Below, in pieces: positions 17,600 to 25,164 of a DNA stretch of 64,000 bases. The stretch covers positions 451,554 through 515,553 of the forward strand of contig NZ_JAJLQZ010000002.1 of NCBI RefSeq assembly GCF_020991375.1. Reading direction: 5' to 3'. Below the pieces are notes generated by a model. It saw only the letters and a list, made by a program, of their open reading frames with translations, was not told where the DNA came from and ran no database searches. Every line of letters starts with the position of its first letter. Positions within the stretch are counted from its first letter, which is position 1. The position numbers and the translations under genes were made by a program. Source of the DNA: Glycomyces amatae (GTDB taxonomy: Bacteria; Actinomycetota; Actinomycetes; Mycobacteriales; Micromonosporaceae).

Positions 17600-18576
17600 G
17601 ATCGCTCCGTTCCGTAGTGGACCCAGTAGCGGGCGGTGCCGAACAGCAGGCCGGTGAGGACCGCGACGACGATGAAGATGAGCCAGGCCAGGGCCGCGCC
17701 GTAGCCCATGTTCCCGAAGACGAAGGCCTCCTGGTAGAAGTGCACGAGCAGGAACCTGCTCGCGCCGCCGGGGCGGCCGCTGGCGCCGAAGAGGACCCAC
17801 GGCACCACGAAGTACTGGAGGACCAGGACCGAGCCGATCACCAGGTTGTAGAACATGACCGGTGAGAGCAGGGGCAGGGTGATGCTGCGCAGGCGGCGCC
17901 ACCATCCGGCGCCGTCGATGGCGGCGGCCTCGTACAGCTCGGTGGGGATGCCCTGGAGTCCGGCGAGGTTGATGATCATCGAGTTGCCGATGCCCCACAG
18001 GCCGATGAAGCTGAAGGCGAACAGGACCAGCACCGGGTTGTCGAACCAGCGGATGCCGTCCGCGCCGGTGGCGTCGGCGCCGGTGAGGCCGATGAGCCTG
18101 TTGACCCAGCCGGTCTGCGGGTTGAGCACCTGCTGCCAGATGAGGATGCCCGCGACGAGCGGGATCATCGACGGCGCGAAGAACAGGAGCCGGAACAGGC
18201 CGGTGAACTTGAGGTGCTTCGAGTTCAGGAGCAGGGCCAGGCCGAGGGCCACGATGAGGCTCAGCGGCAGGAACAGCACGGTGAAGCGGAACGTCGCGGC
18301 GAGCGCGGTCCAGGTGTCGGGGTCGGACAGGGCCCGCTCCCAGTTGCTCCCCCCGGCGAAGGTGGTCGCGCCGGGGTCGGTGAGCTGGAAGTCGAGCACG
18401 GAGAAGACCAGCGAGGCGGCGATGGGGACGGCCCAGAAGAGGACGAACCCGATGATCCAGGGGCTGATGAACGCGTAGCCCCAGCGCGCCTCGCGGCGCG
18501 CCATCGGGCTGGCGGGGCGCCCCGGGCGCCTGCCGCGCCGCCGGAGGGCGAGCACCGCGTCGGTGAAGTCGGACAT
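17596..18576 (-). CDS. Carbohydrate ABC permease, MalF type (importer 2)
   Basis: A 326-residue sugar-importer permease with a basic N-terminus, six hydrophobic helices starting WGYAFISPWIIGFVLFWAVP, and the coupling loop EAAAIDGAGWWRRLRSITLP. ATG at 18576. It is separated from the binding-protein gene by 188 bases that contain two strong hairpins, unlike the tight spacing elsewhere in the operon. Together with the MalG-type partner and the lipoprotein it should import the beta-glucosides hydrolysed by the GH1 enzyme. Confidence 0.93.
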   Translation of the reverse strand: MSDFTDAVLALRRRGRRPGRPASPMARREARWGYAFISPWIIGFVLFWAVPIAASLVFSVLDFQLTDPGATTFAGGSNWERALSDPDTWTALAATFRFTVLFLPLSLIVALGLALLLNSKHLKFTGLFRLLFFAPSMIPLVAGILIWQQVLNPQTGWVNRLIGLTGADATGADGIRWFDNPVLVLFAFSFIGLWGIGNSMIINLAGLQGIPTELYEAAAIDGAGWWRRLRSITLPLLSPVMFYNLVIGSVLVLQYFVVPWVLFGASGRPGGASRFLLVHFYQEAFVFGNMGYGAALAWLIFIVVAVLTGLLFGTARYWVHYGTERS

Positions 18577-18614
18577 GGGAGGGCGGACCTTTCGGGAGGC
18601 ACGGCGGCGGGGGT

Positions 18615-18760
18615 GCCGGGCGGGCGCGGGGGCGCCCGCCCGGCCGGGAGGAGCGGCGTCCTCGGCGACGCCGGGAGGCCGTGGATCGGTACCGGCGTCG
18701 AGGGCGGCCGCGGTGGGTGGCTCGGGTGCCGTCCCGCGGGCCCGGCCGGACCCGCGGGAC
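18615..18760 (-). other. Two intercistronic hairpins between binding protein and permeases
   Basis: In the gap between the binding-protein stop (18765) and the permease start (18576) there are two perfect stem-loops: GTCCCGCGGG/CCCGCGGGAC (18731-18760, 10-nt loop) and GCCGGGCGGGCGC/GCGCCCGCCCGGC (18615-18644, GGGG loop, 13 bp). Such structures often protect the upstream message or partly terminate transcription, raising binding-protein levels above permease levels. Confidence 0.65.
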
Positions 18761-18764
18761 GGGG

Positions 18765-20177
18765 CTAGGCGGCGTCGAAGACCGTCTGGAGTTCCGCCCG
18801 GAGCGATTCGAGCTCGGCCGGGATGTCGAGTCCGTCCTCCTGCGCGAAGCGGGTGCCGTACTCGGCGATGACCGCGTCGGCCTCCAGGAAGTTCGGCATG
18901 GCGCCCTCGTGCGAGGGGTTGTCCACGTAGGTCATGCCGTCGACGGCGACGTCCCAGTTGATGTCCCTGCCTTCGAAGTTCTCCGCGCCGACGCGGTCGA
19001 AGTAGCCGTCCTGGAGGCTGATGCGCGCGGGCATGCCGCCGTAGGTGGTGGTCAGCTCCTCGGCGGCGTCGCCGATGAGGTGGGTGAGGACCGTGAAGGC
19101 CTCTTCGGGGTGCTCGGTGTCCTTGGTGATCGAGAAGGTGTCGGCGTGGAGCTTCGCGGTGGTGGTGCCGTCGTAGGAGGGGACGGCGGCGGTGTCCCAG
19201 GCGCCCTCGAAGCCGGCCATGCAGCAGGTGGCGTACCACAGGTGGGTGTAGCCCATGGCGAGGTTGCCGGACTCGAACCACGAGCCCGCGTTGAGCATGT
19301 CCGAGTCGCCGTAGGGGCCGTTGGGGATGAAGTGGTCGCGCCACATGCCGTCGTAGTACCACTGCTGGGCCTCGGCCCAGTGCGCGGGGATCTGGGCGTC
19401 GCCCTCGGCGTCGACGAGGCTGCCGGAGCCGAAGAGGGTGGACTGGGCGCGGAGGTCGGCGAAGACGTTGCCGAAGCCGAACTGGACGATGTCCCCCGGG
19501 TCGAAGTCGGGGCTGGTGGCGTCGTTGCCCTCGGCGTCGACGGTGAGGCGCTTGGCGAGGTCCGTCATGGTCGCGATGTCCCAGGGCCGCTCGGTGCCGT
19601 CGGCGTCGACGTAGGGCGCGCCGTACTCCTGGGGCGGGTAGGGCAGCCCGGCCTCGTCGAACAGGTCGAGGTTGACGTACATGAAGGACGGGAAGACCGC
19701 GAACGGCAGGCCGATCTGGCCCTCCTCCTCGATCCGGTAGAAGTCGACCAGGGCCGGGTCGAAGTCGGCGAGGTCGTAGTCGTGCTCCTCGATGTAGGGG
19801 GTGAGGTCGAGCCAGTTGCCGGGGAAGGTGGAGCGGCCGCGGATGCCCATGGGGCCCACGATGTCCGGGGCGTCGCCGGTCGCGATCTGGGTGGAGAGGA
19901 TGTTCGGGGCCTGGTCGGCGTCGACGATCTCCAGGACCAGTTCGATCTCGTCCTGGCTGGCGTTGAACGCCTCGACGACCGCCTCCTGCGCGGGGATGGT
20001 GGGGGCGTCGGAGCCCGCGCCCATCCCGACGAACCAGCGGATCTCGACGCGGTCGGAGGCGCTCGAGGCGCCGCCGCCGTCGAGGCACGCGGTGGCGAGG
20101 AGGGCGGCGGCGCCGCCCACGGCGATGGCGCGGAGGGCGTTGGGGCCGCGCCCGCGGAGGGGAGGTGTGGTCCTCAT
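18765..20177 (-). CDS. Sugar ABC transporter substrate-binding lipoprotein 2
   Basis: A 470-residue extracytoplasmic binding protein, family 1 type. The N-terminus is positively charged (MRTTPPLRGRG), followed by an Ala-rich helix ending LLATACLDGGG, a lipobox with Cys at ~31. Body motifs: VEIRWFVGMG, VEAFNASQDEIELVLEIV, APDIVGPMG, SWFESGNLAMGY. TAGGAG lies six bases before the ATG at 20177. First gene of the importer-2/GH1 operon, divergent from the ROK regulator. Confidence 0.93.
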   Translation of the reverse strand: MRTTPPLRGRGPNALRAIAVGGAAALLATACLDGGGASSASDRVEIRWFVGMGAGSDAPTIPAQEAVVEAFNASQDEIELVLEIVDADQAPNILSTQIATGDAPDIVGPMGIRGRSTFPGNWLDLTPYIEEHDYDLADFDPALVDFYRIEEEGQIGLPFAVFPSFMYVNLDLFDEAGLPYPPQEYGAPYVDADGTERPWDIATMTDLAKRLTVDAEGNDATSPDFDPGDIVQFGFGNVFADLRAQSTLFGSGSLVDAEGDAQIPAHWAEAQQWYYDGMWRDHFIPNGPYGDSDMLNAGSWFESGNLAMGYTHLWYATCCMAGFEGAWDTAAVPSYDGTTTAKLHADTFSITKDTEHPEEAFTVLTHLIGDAAEELTTTYGGMPARISLQDGYFDRVGAENFEGRDINWDVAVDGMTYVDNPSHEGAMPNFLEADAVIAEYGTRFAQEDGLDIPAELESLRAELQTVFDAA

Positions 20178-20348
20178 GGGATGCTCCTAGGTCCAGCAGC
20201 CGGCGGGGGCCGGCAGCTCGGGAGGGATATTCGGAAGGTTCCTTTGTGGTGGAACGAGGGTGTGGAGGGCGGTCGCCGATGCCGCGTCGGCGGCCGGTTC
20301 GATGCGGCCCGGTAGGGGTCGGAGGTAGGCTGGATCAGTCGTACACGA

Positions 20349-20373
20349 CTTATTGATAAGACTTAGATTAAGT
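20349..20373. promoter_or_regulatory. AT-rich inverted repeats, probable ROK operator
   Basis: CTTATTGATAAG (20349-20360) and ACTTAGATTAAGT (20361-20373) are two adjacent small inverted repeats in an AT island between the divergent binding-protein operon and the ROK gene. Position and symmetry suggest the operator of the ROK regulator and the promoter zone for both directions; no exact promoter hexamers are assigned. Confidence 0.55.
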
Positions 20374-20444
20374 AGTCGAACTCATGCCGTCAATCTCCCC
20401 GGCGTAACGGCATGGTTCCGGACCGATAACGGACTGGTGGACAG

Positions 20445-21689
20445 ATGGAAGCCCCAAGGCACAGGACCACGCGCGACCTCAAGCTCGGCAACCGCATGCG
20501 CCTGCTGCGGGCCCTCTACTTCGACGGCCCGCTGACCCGCCGCGACCTGGCCCCCGCCACCGACCTGAGCACCGCGACCATCTCGAACGTGACCGCCGGG
20601 CTCCTGGCAGACGGGGTGCTGCGCGAGGCCGGCAAGGTCGAGTCCGACGGCGGCAGGCCGCAGATCCTCCTGGAGGTCGACCCCGGCCACGCCCGGGTCG
20701 TCGGCGTCGACGTCGGCGAGACCCAGGTGCGCGTCGAGCTGCTGGACCTGAAGCTCGCCGAGCGCGCCCGCGCCCGCTACGCGCTCGCGCCCGGGCGGCA
20801 CGACCCGGCCACCGTCATCGAGCACATCGTCGCGGGCGTCAAGGAGGTGCTCGCCGAGGCGGACGGCGCGCCCGTGCTCGGCGTCGGCGTCGGGATGCCC
20901 GGGATCGTCGAGTACGGCCCCGAGGGCGTCATCCACGCCAAGGCCTTCGGCTGGGACGCGGTCCCCTTGGGGCGGATGCTCATGGAGCGGCTCGACCCGC
21001 TGCCGGTCCACATCGAGAACGGCGCGATGACCATGGGGCAGGCCGAGCTGTGGTTCGGGGCCGGGCGCGGGGCCGACAACGCCGTCATCGCGCTCATCGG
21101 CTCCGGCGTCGGCTCCTGCGTCGTCGCCGGGGGCGCCCTCTACCGCGGCGCGGGGTCGAGCGCGGGCGAATGGGGCCACACCACGATGGCCGTCGCCGGG
21201 CGGCCCTGCCGGTGCGGCTGCCGCGGGTGCCTGGAGGCCTACGTGGGCGCCGAGGGCATCCTCGACCGGTACCTCGCCGCCGCGGGCGTCGTCGAGCTCA
21301 CCGGCGAAGGCGAGGAGGCCGACCTGGAGCGGCTGCTCGACAGCGCCGCCCACTACAGCGCCTCCCTCAACAGTGCCTCCCACGACAGCGCCGCGAGCGG
21401 CGACCCCCGCGGGGCCGCCGCCGCCGCGGTCGTCGACGAGACCGTCGAGTACCTCGGCGCGGGCCTGGCGGACCTGCTCAACCTGTTCAACCCCGAGCTC
21501 ATCGTCATCGGCGGCTGGGCCGGGCTCATGCTCGCGCACCGCAGGCTCGCCGACATCCAGGCCGCCGCCGGGTCCTACTCGCTCGGCCAGCCGTTCGCGA
21601 CCGCCCGGATCGTCCCCGGCCTCCTCGGCCCCGACGCGGTCGCCAAGGGGGCCGCGACCCTCGTCATCGAGCGGTTCCTCAGCGGCTGA
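20445..21689 (+). CDS. ROK-family transcriptional regulator
   Basis: This 414-residue protein joins a MarR-like winged helix (residues ~10-70, GNRMRLLRALYFDGPLTRRDLAPATDLSTATISNVTAGL) to a ROK sugar-kinase-like domain. The kinase fold has the first glycine motif VGVDVGETQVRVEL, a zinc site CRCGCRGCLE, and ENGAMTMGQAE, where kinases carry the catalytic Asp of an ENDAN-type motif. The protein is therefore more likely a regulator than a kinase. A low-complexity Ser/Ala/His insert lies around residues 300-320. It is divergent from the importer-2/GH1 operon, which it likely controls in response to a sugar. Confidence 0.92.
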   Translation: MEAPRHRTTRDLKLGNRMRLLRALYFDGPLTRRDLAPATDLSTATISNVTAGLLADGVLREAGKVESDGGRPQILLEVDPGHARVVGVDVGETQVRVELLDLKLAERARARYALAPGRHDPATVIEHIVAGVKEVLAEADGAPVLGVGVGMPGIVEYGPEGVIHAKAFGWDAVPLGRMLMERLDPLPVHIENGAMTMGQAELWFGAGRGADNAVIALIGSGVGSCVVAGGALYRGAGSSAGEWGHTTMAVAGRPCRCGCRGCLEAYVGAEGILDRYLAAAGVVELTGEGEEADLERLLDSAAHYSASLNSASHDSAASGDPRGAAAAAVVDETVEYLGAGLADLLNLFNPELIVIGGWAGLMLAHRRLADIQAAAGSYSLGQPFATARIVPGLLGPDAVAKGAATLVIERFLSG

Positions 21690-21757
21690 GGCCCGCCGGC
21701 GTCACCTTTGACGATTTCTTGACGGCCCCCGCCGCGAAACCGGGGAATGATGGTCCA

Positions 21758-24322
21758 GTGCCACGTGGACAACTGCGGATCTACCTCGGCGCCGCCCCCG
21801 GAGTCGGCAAGACCTTCGCCGCGCTCGAAGAGGCCCGCCGGCGGGCCGAGCGCGGCACCGACGTCGTGGTCGGCTTCGTCGAGACCCACGGCCGGCCCGC
21901 CACGGCGGCCCTCGTCGCCGGCCTGGAGACCGTCCCGCGCCGCACCGTCGAGTACCGCGGCGCGGTCTTCGAGGAGTTCGACGTCGACGCGGTGATCGCG
22001 CGGGCCCCCGCCGTCGCGCTGGTGGACGAGCTCGCGCACGCCAACGTGCCCGGCTCGCGCCACGAGAAGCGCTGGCAGGACGTGGACGAGCTGCTCGACG
22101 CCGGGATCGACGTCGTCTCCACGGTCAACGTGCAGCACCTCGAGTCCCTCAACGACGTCGTCGCCCAGATCACCGGGGTGCCGCAGCGCGAGACCGTCCC
22201 CGACGAAGTGGTGCGCCGCGCCGACCAGGTCGAGCTCGCCGACATCACCCCCGAGGCGCTGCGGCGGCGCATGGTCCACGGGAACGTCTACCCGCCCGAG
22301 AAGGTGGACGCGGCCCTGTCGAACTACTTCCGGGTCGGCAACCTCACCGCCCTGCGCGAGATCGCGCTGCTGTGGCTGGCCGACAAGGTCGAGGACCAGC
22401 TGGAGCGGTACCGCGAGGACCAGCACATCACCGCCATGTGGGAGTCGAGGGAGCGCGTGGTCGTGGCCCTGTCGGGCGGCGACGAGGGCGACACGCTCGT
22501 CCGCCGGGCCGCGCGCATCGCCGCCCGCTCGGGCGGCGCGGACCTCAAGGCCGTGCACGTGGCCTCCGGCGACGGGCTCGCCGGCGCCCGGTCCGCCCGC
22601 AACCTCGCCCGCCAGCAGGGCCTGGTGGAGGACCTCGGCGGCTCGTACCACCAGGTGGTGGGCGACTCGATCCCCGAGGCGCTCCTGGAGTTCGCGCGCG
22701 GGGTCAACGCGACGCAGCTGGTCCTGGGGGCCTCGCGGCGGGGCCGGTTCGCGCAGATGCTCTCGCGCGGCGTGGGCGTGACGACCACGGCGCGGTCGGG
22801 GAGGATCGACGTGCACCTGGTCAGCCACGAGCGGGTCGCGGCCGTCAAGCGGGTCCGCTCGGGCCGGGGCCTGATCGACGCGACGCGGCGGCGCCTGGGG
22901 ATCGTCCTGGCGGTCCTCGGCGTCCCGGCGCTCGTGGCGGTGCTCATCCCCTTCCACGAGGGGCTGTCGCTGACGACGATGATCCTCATCGTCCTGACCG
23001 CGGTCATGGCGCTGACGCTCACCGGCGGCATGTGGCCGGCGCTCCTGGGGGCGCTGCTGGGGTTCTTCCTGCTCAACTACTTCTTCGCCACGCCCTACTA
23101 CCAGTTCAAGATCCACGACCGGGAGCAGCTCATCGCGCTGGTCGTCTTCGTGGCGCTCGCGCTGGGCGGGGCGGGCGTGGTGAACCTGTCGGCGGCGCGG
23201 GCGCGGCTGGCGGCGCGGGCCAGCGCGGAGGCGCAGACCCTGGCGACCCTGGCGGGCAACGTGCTGCGCGGCGGGAACCGCCTGGCGGACCTGCTGGAGC
23301 AGCTGCGGGAGACGTTCGCGCTGGAGTCGGTGACGCTCCTGGAGCGGACCGAGCCGGGGGCGGGCCCGGCCGAGCGGCACGACCCGAAGGTGTGGCGGGC
23401 GGTGGCGTGCGCGGGCGAGGCGTGCGGGAGCCCCGGCACGGCCGAGAACGACCTGCCGATCAACGACGACCTGGCCCTGGCGCTGCGGGGGCACACCCTG
23501 GAGGCGGCGGACCGGCGCATCGCGCAGGCGTTCGCGATGCACGCGGCGGCGGCCCTGGAGCAGGAGCGCCTGGAGCGCCAGGCCGCCGCGGTGCAGCGGC
23601 TGACGGACACCGACAAGATGCGGACGGCGCTGCTGGCGGCGGTCTCGCACGACCTGCGCACGCCGCTGGCGTCGGTGCGGGTGGCGGTGACGAGCCTGCG
23701 GTCCACCGGGGAGCTGTTCACGCCCGCGGAGCGGACGGAGCTGCTGGAGTCGGCCGAGACGTCGCTGTCGCGGCTGACGGGGCTGGTGGACAACCTGCTG
23801 GACATGAGCCGCCTCCAGGCGGGGGTGCTGGGCGCGAACCCGGTGCCGATCGCGCTGGACGAGGCGGTGCCCACCGCGCTGGACGAGATCGGCGAGTCGG
23901 CGGCCGACGTGCGGCTGGACGTGGCGCCGGACCTGCCGGAGGTCGCGGCCGACCCGGGGCTGCTCCAGCGGATCCTGGTGAACGTCATCGCGAACGCGCT
24001 GCGGTTCAGCCCCGCGGAGCGGCCGTCGCGGGTGACGGCCGGGGCGCGCGGCGAAGTGGTGGAGCTGCGGGTGGTCGACCGCGGCCCGGGCGTGCCCGAC
24101 GAGGACCGCGAGACGATGTTCACGCCGTTCCAGCGGCTCGGGGACCGCGACAACACCACCGGCGTGGGGCTGGGCCTGGCGCTGTCGCGGGGCCTGGCCG
24201 AGGCGATGGGCGGCTCGCTGCTCCCGGAGGCGACGCCGGGCGGGGGCCTGACGATGGTGCTGGCGCTGCCGCGCGCGGACGCGGGCCGAGGCGATGGCGG
24301 GCATGGAGAGGAGGCGGCGTGA
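21758..24322 (+). CDS. kdpD: KdpD, potassium/turgor sensor histidine kinase
   Basis: An 854-residue membrane sensor kinase controlling kdpFABC. The N-terminal KdpD domain has Walker A GAAPGVGKTF (~residues 10-19) and VDELAHAN; next comes a UspA-like domain (VVALSGGDEGDTLVRRAARIA), four membrane helices (~385-490), a GAF-like region, and the kinase core with phospho-acceptor His631 (AAVSHDLRTPL) and ATP-binding N/G boxes (NVIANALRFSPA; DRGPGVP; GVGLGLALSRGLAEAMGG). Start GTG at 21758. It overlaps kdpE by GTGA. Unusually, it is separated from kdpFABC by a 14-kb sugar island. Confidence 0.95.
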   Translation: MPRGQLRIYLGAAPGVGKTFAALEEARRRAERGTDVVVGFVETHGRPATAALVAGLETVPRRTVEYRGAVFEEFDVDAVIARAPAVALVDELAHANVPGSRHEKRWQDVDELLDAGIDVVSTVNVQHLESLNDVVAQITGVPQRETVPDEVVRRADQVELADITPEALRRRMVHGNVYPPEKVDAALSNYFRVGNLTALREIALLWLADKVEDQLERYREDQHITAMWESRERVVVALSGGDEGDTLVRRAARIAARSGGADLKAVHVASGDGLAGARSARNLARQQGLVEDLGGSYHQVVGDSIPEALLEFARGVNATQLVLGASRRGRFAQMLSRGVGVTTTARSGRIDVHLVSHERVAAVKRVRSGRGLIDATRRRLGIVLAVLGVPALVAVLIPFHEGLSLTTMILIVLTAVMALTLTGGMWPALLGALLGFFLLNYFFATPYYQFKIHDREQLIALVVFVALALGGAGVVNLSAARARLAARASAEAQTLATLAGNVLRGGNRLADLLEQLRETFALESVTLLERTEPGAGPAERHDPKVWRAVACAGEACGSPGTAENDLPINDDLALALRGHTLEAADRRIAQAFAMHAAAALEQERLERQAAAVQRLTDTDKMRTALLAAVSHDLRTPLASVRVAVTSLRSTGELFTPAERTELLESAETSLSRLTGLVDNLLDMSRLQAGVLGANPVPIALDEAVPTALDEIGESAADVRLDVAPDLPEVAADPGLLQRILVNVIANALRFSPAERPSRVTAGARGEVVELRVVDRGPGVPDEDRETMFTPFQRLGDRDNTTGVGLGLALSRGLAEAMGGSLLPEATPGGGLTMVLALPRADAGRGDGGHGEEAA

Positions 24323-24993
24323 TCAAGGTGCTGGTGGTGGACGACGAGCCGCAGATCGCGCGGGCGCTGCGGATCAACCTGGCGGCGCACGGGTACGAGG
24401 TGGGCACGGCGGCGGACGGGGCGCAGGCGCTCAGGGCGGCGGCGGCGATCGTCCCGGACCTGGTGGTGCTCGACCTGGGGCTGCCGGACATGGACGGGAC
24501 CGAGGTGATCGCGGGGCTGCGGGGCTGGACGAAGGCGCCCATCCTGGTGCTGTCGGGCCGGGCCGCGAGCGCGGAGAAGATCGCGGCGCTCGACGCGGGC
24601 GCGGACGACTACGTGACCAAGCCGTTCGACATCGGGGAGCTGCTGGCGCGGGTGCGGGCGGCGACGCGGCGCAGCGGGCCGGGCGCGGACTCGCCGGTGA
24701 CCGAGATCGGCGGGGCCACGGTGGACCTGGCGGCGCGGGAGGTGCACCGCGGCGGCGAGGAGGTGCGCCTGACGCCCACGGAGTGGCAGCTGCTGGAGGT
24801 GCTGCTGCGCAACCCCGGCAAGCTGGTGGGCCAGCGCGAGCTGCTGCACCGGGTGTGGGGCCCGAACTACGACCGGGAGACGAACTACCTACGCCAGTAC
24901 ATGGCGCAGCTGCGCAAGAAGCTGGAGGAGGACCCGGCCCGTCCGGTGCACCTGCTCACCGAACCGGGCATGGGCTACCGCTTCCGGCCGTGA
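24319..24993 (+). CDS. kdpE: KdpE, OmpR-family response regulator
   Basis: The 224-residue partner of KdpD: a receiver domain with acidic pair VVDDEP, phospho-acceptor Asp52 (VVLDLGLPDMDG), Ser/Thr switch (VLSGRA) and YVTKPFD lysine, followed by a winged-helix DNA-binding domain (LTPTEWQLLEVLLRNPGKLV...YLRQYMAQLRKKLEEDP...GYRFRP). GTG start overlaps the kdpD stop. When phosphorylated under K+ limitation it should activate the kdp operon at 2.5 kb. Confidence 0.95.
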   Translation: MIKVLVVDDEPQIARALRINLAAHGYEVGTAADGAQALRAAAAIVPDLVVLDLGLPDMDGTEVIAGLRGWTKAPILVLSGRAASAEKIAALDAGADDYVTKPFDIGELLARVRAATRRSGPGADSPVTEIGGATVDLAAREVHRGGEEVRLTPTEWQLLEVLLRNPGKLVGQRELLHRVWGPNYDRETNYLRQYMAQLRKKLEEDPARPVHLLTEPGMGYRFRP

Positions 24994-25008
24994 GGCGAGC
25001 GGCGAAGC

Positions 25009-25160
25009 CCTTGCGGCGCAGGGGAACGGCGCCGCTCGCAAGGCCGCGGAGACGGCGCCGTCAGGGCAGGCGCGCCCGGCGTCGCGCAGCGCTTGCGGCT
25101 CAGGGGGACGGCGCCGCCTTCGGGCGGACCGCTCCCGGACGCGCCCGGCGTCGCGGCACC
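25009..25160. repeat. Degenerate ~80-bp tandem repeat after kdpE
   Basis: The block CTTGCGGCGCAGGGGAACGG at ~25010 recurs as CTTGCGGCTCAGGGGGACGG at ~25091, each followed by CGCCGC. CGCGCCCGGCGTCGCG occurs exactly at 25071-25086 and again at 25140-25155. The pattern suggests two diverged copies of an ~75-80 bp unit between the convergent kdpE and PL8 genes. No ORF is evident. Confidence 0.55.
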
Positions 25161-25164
25161 GCGC

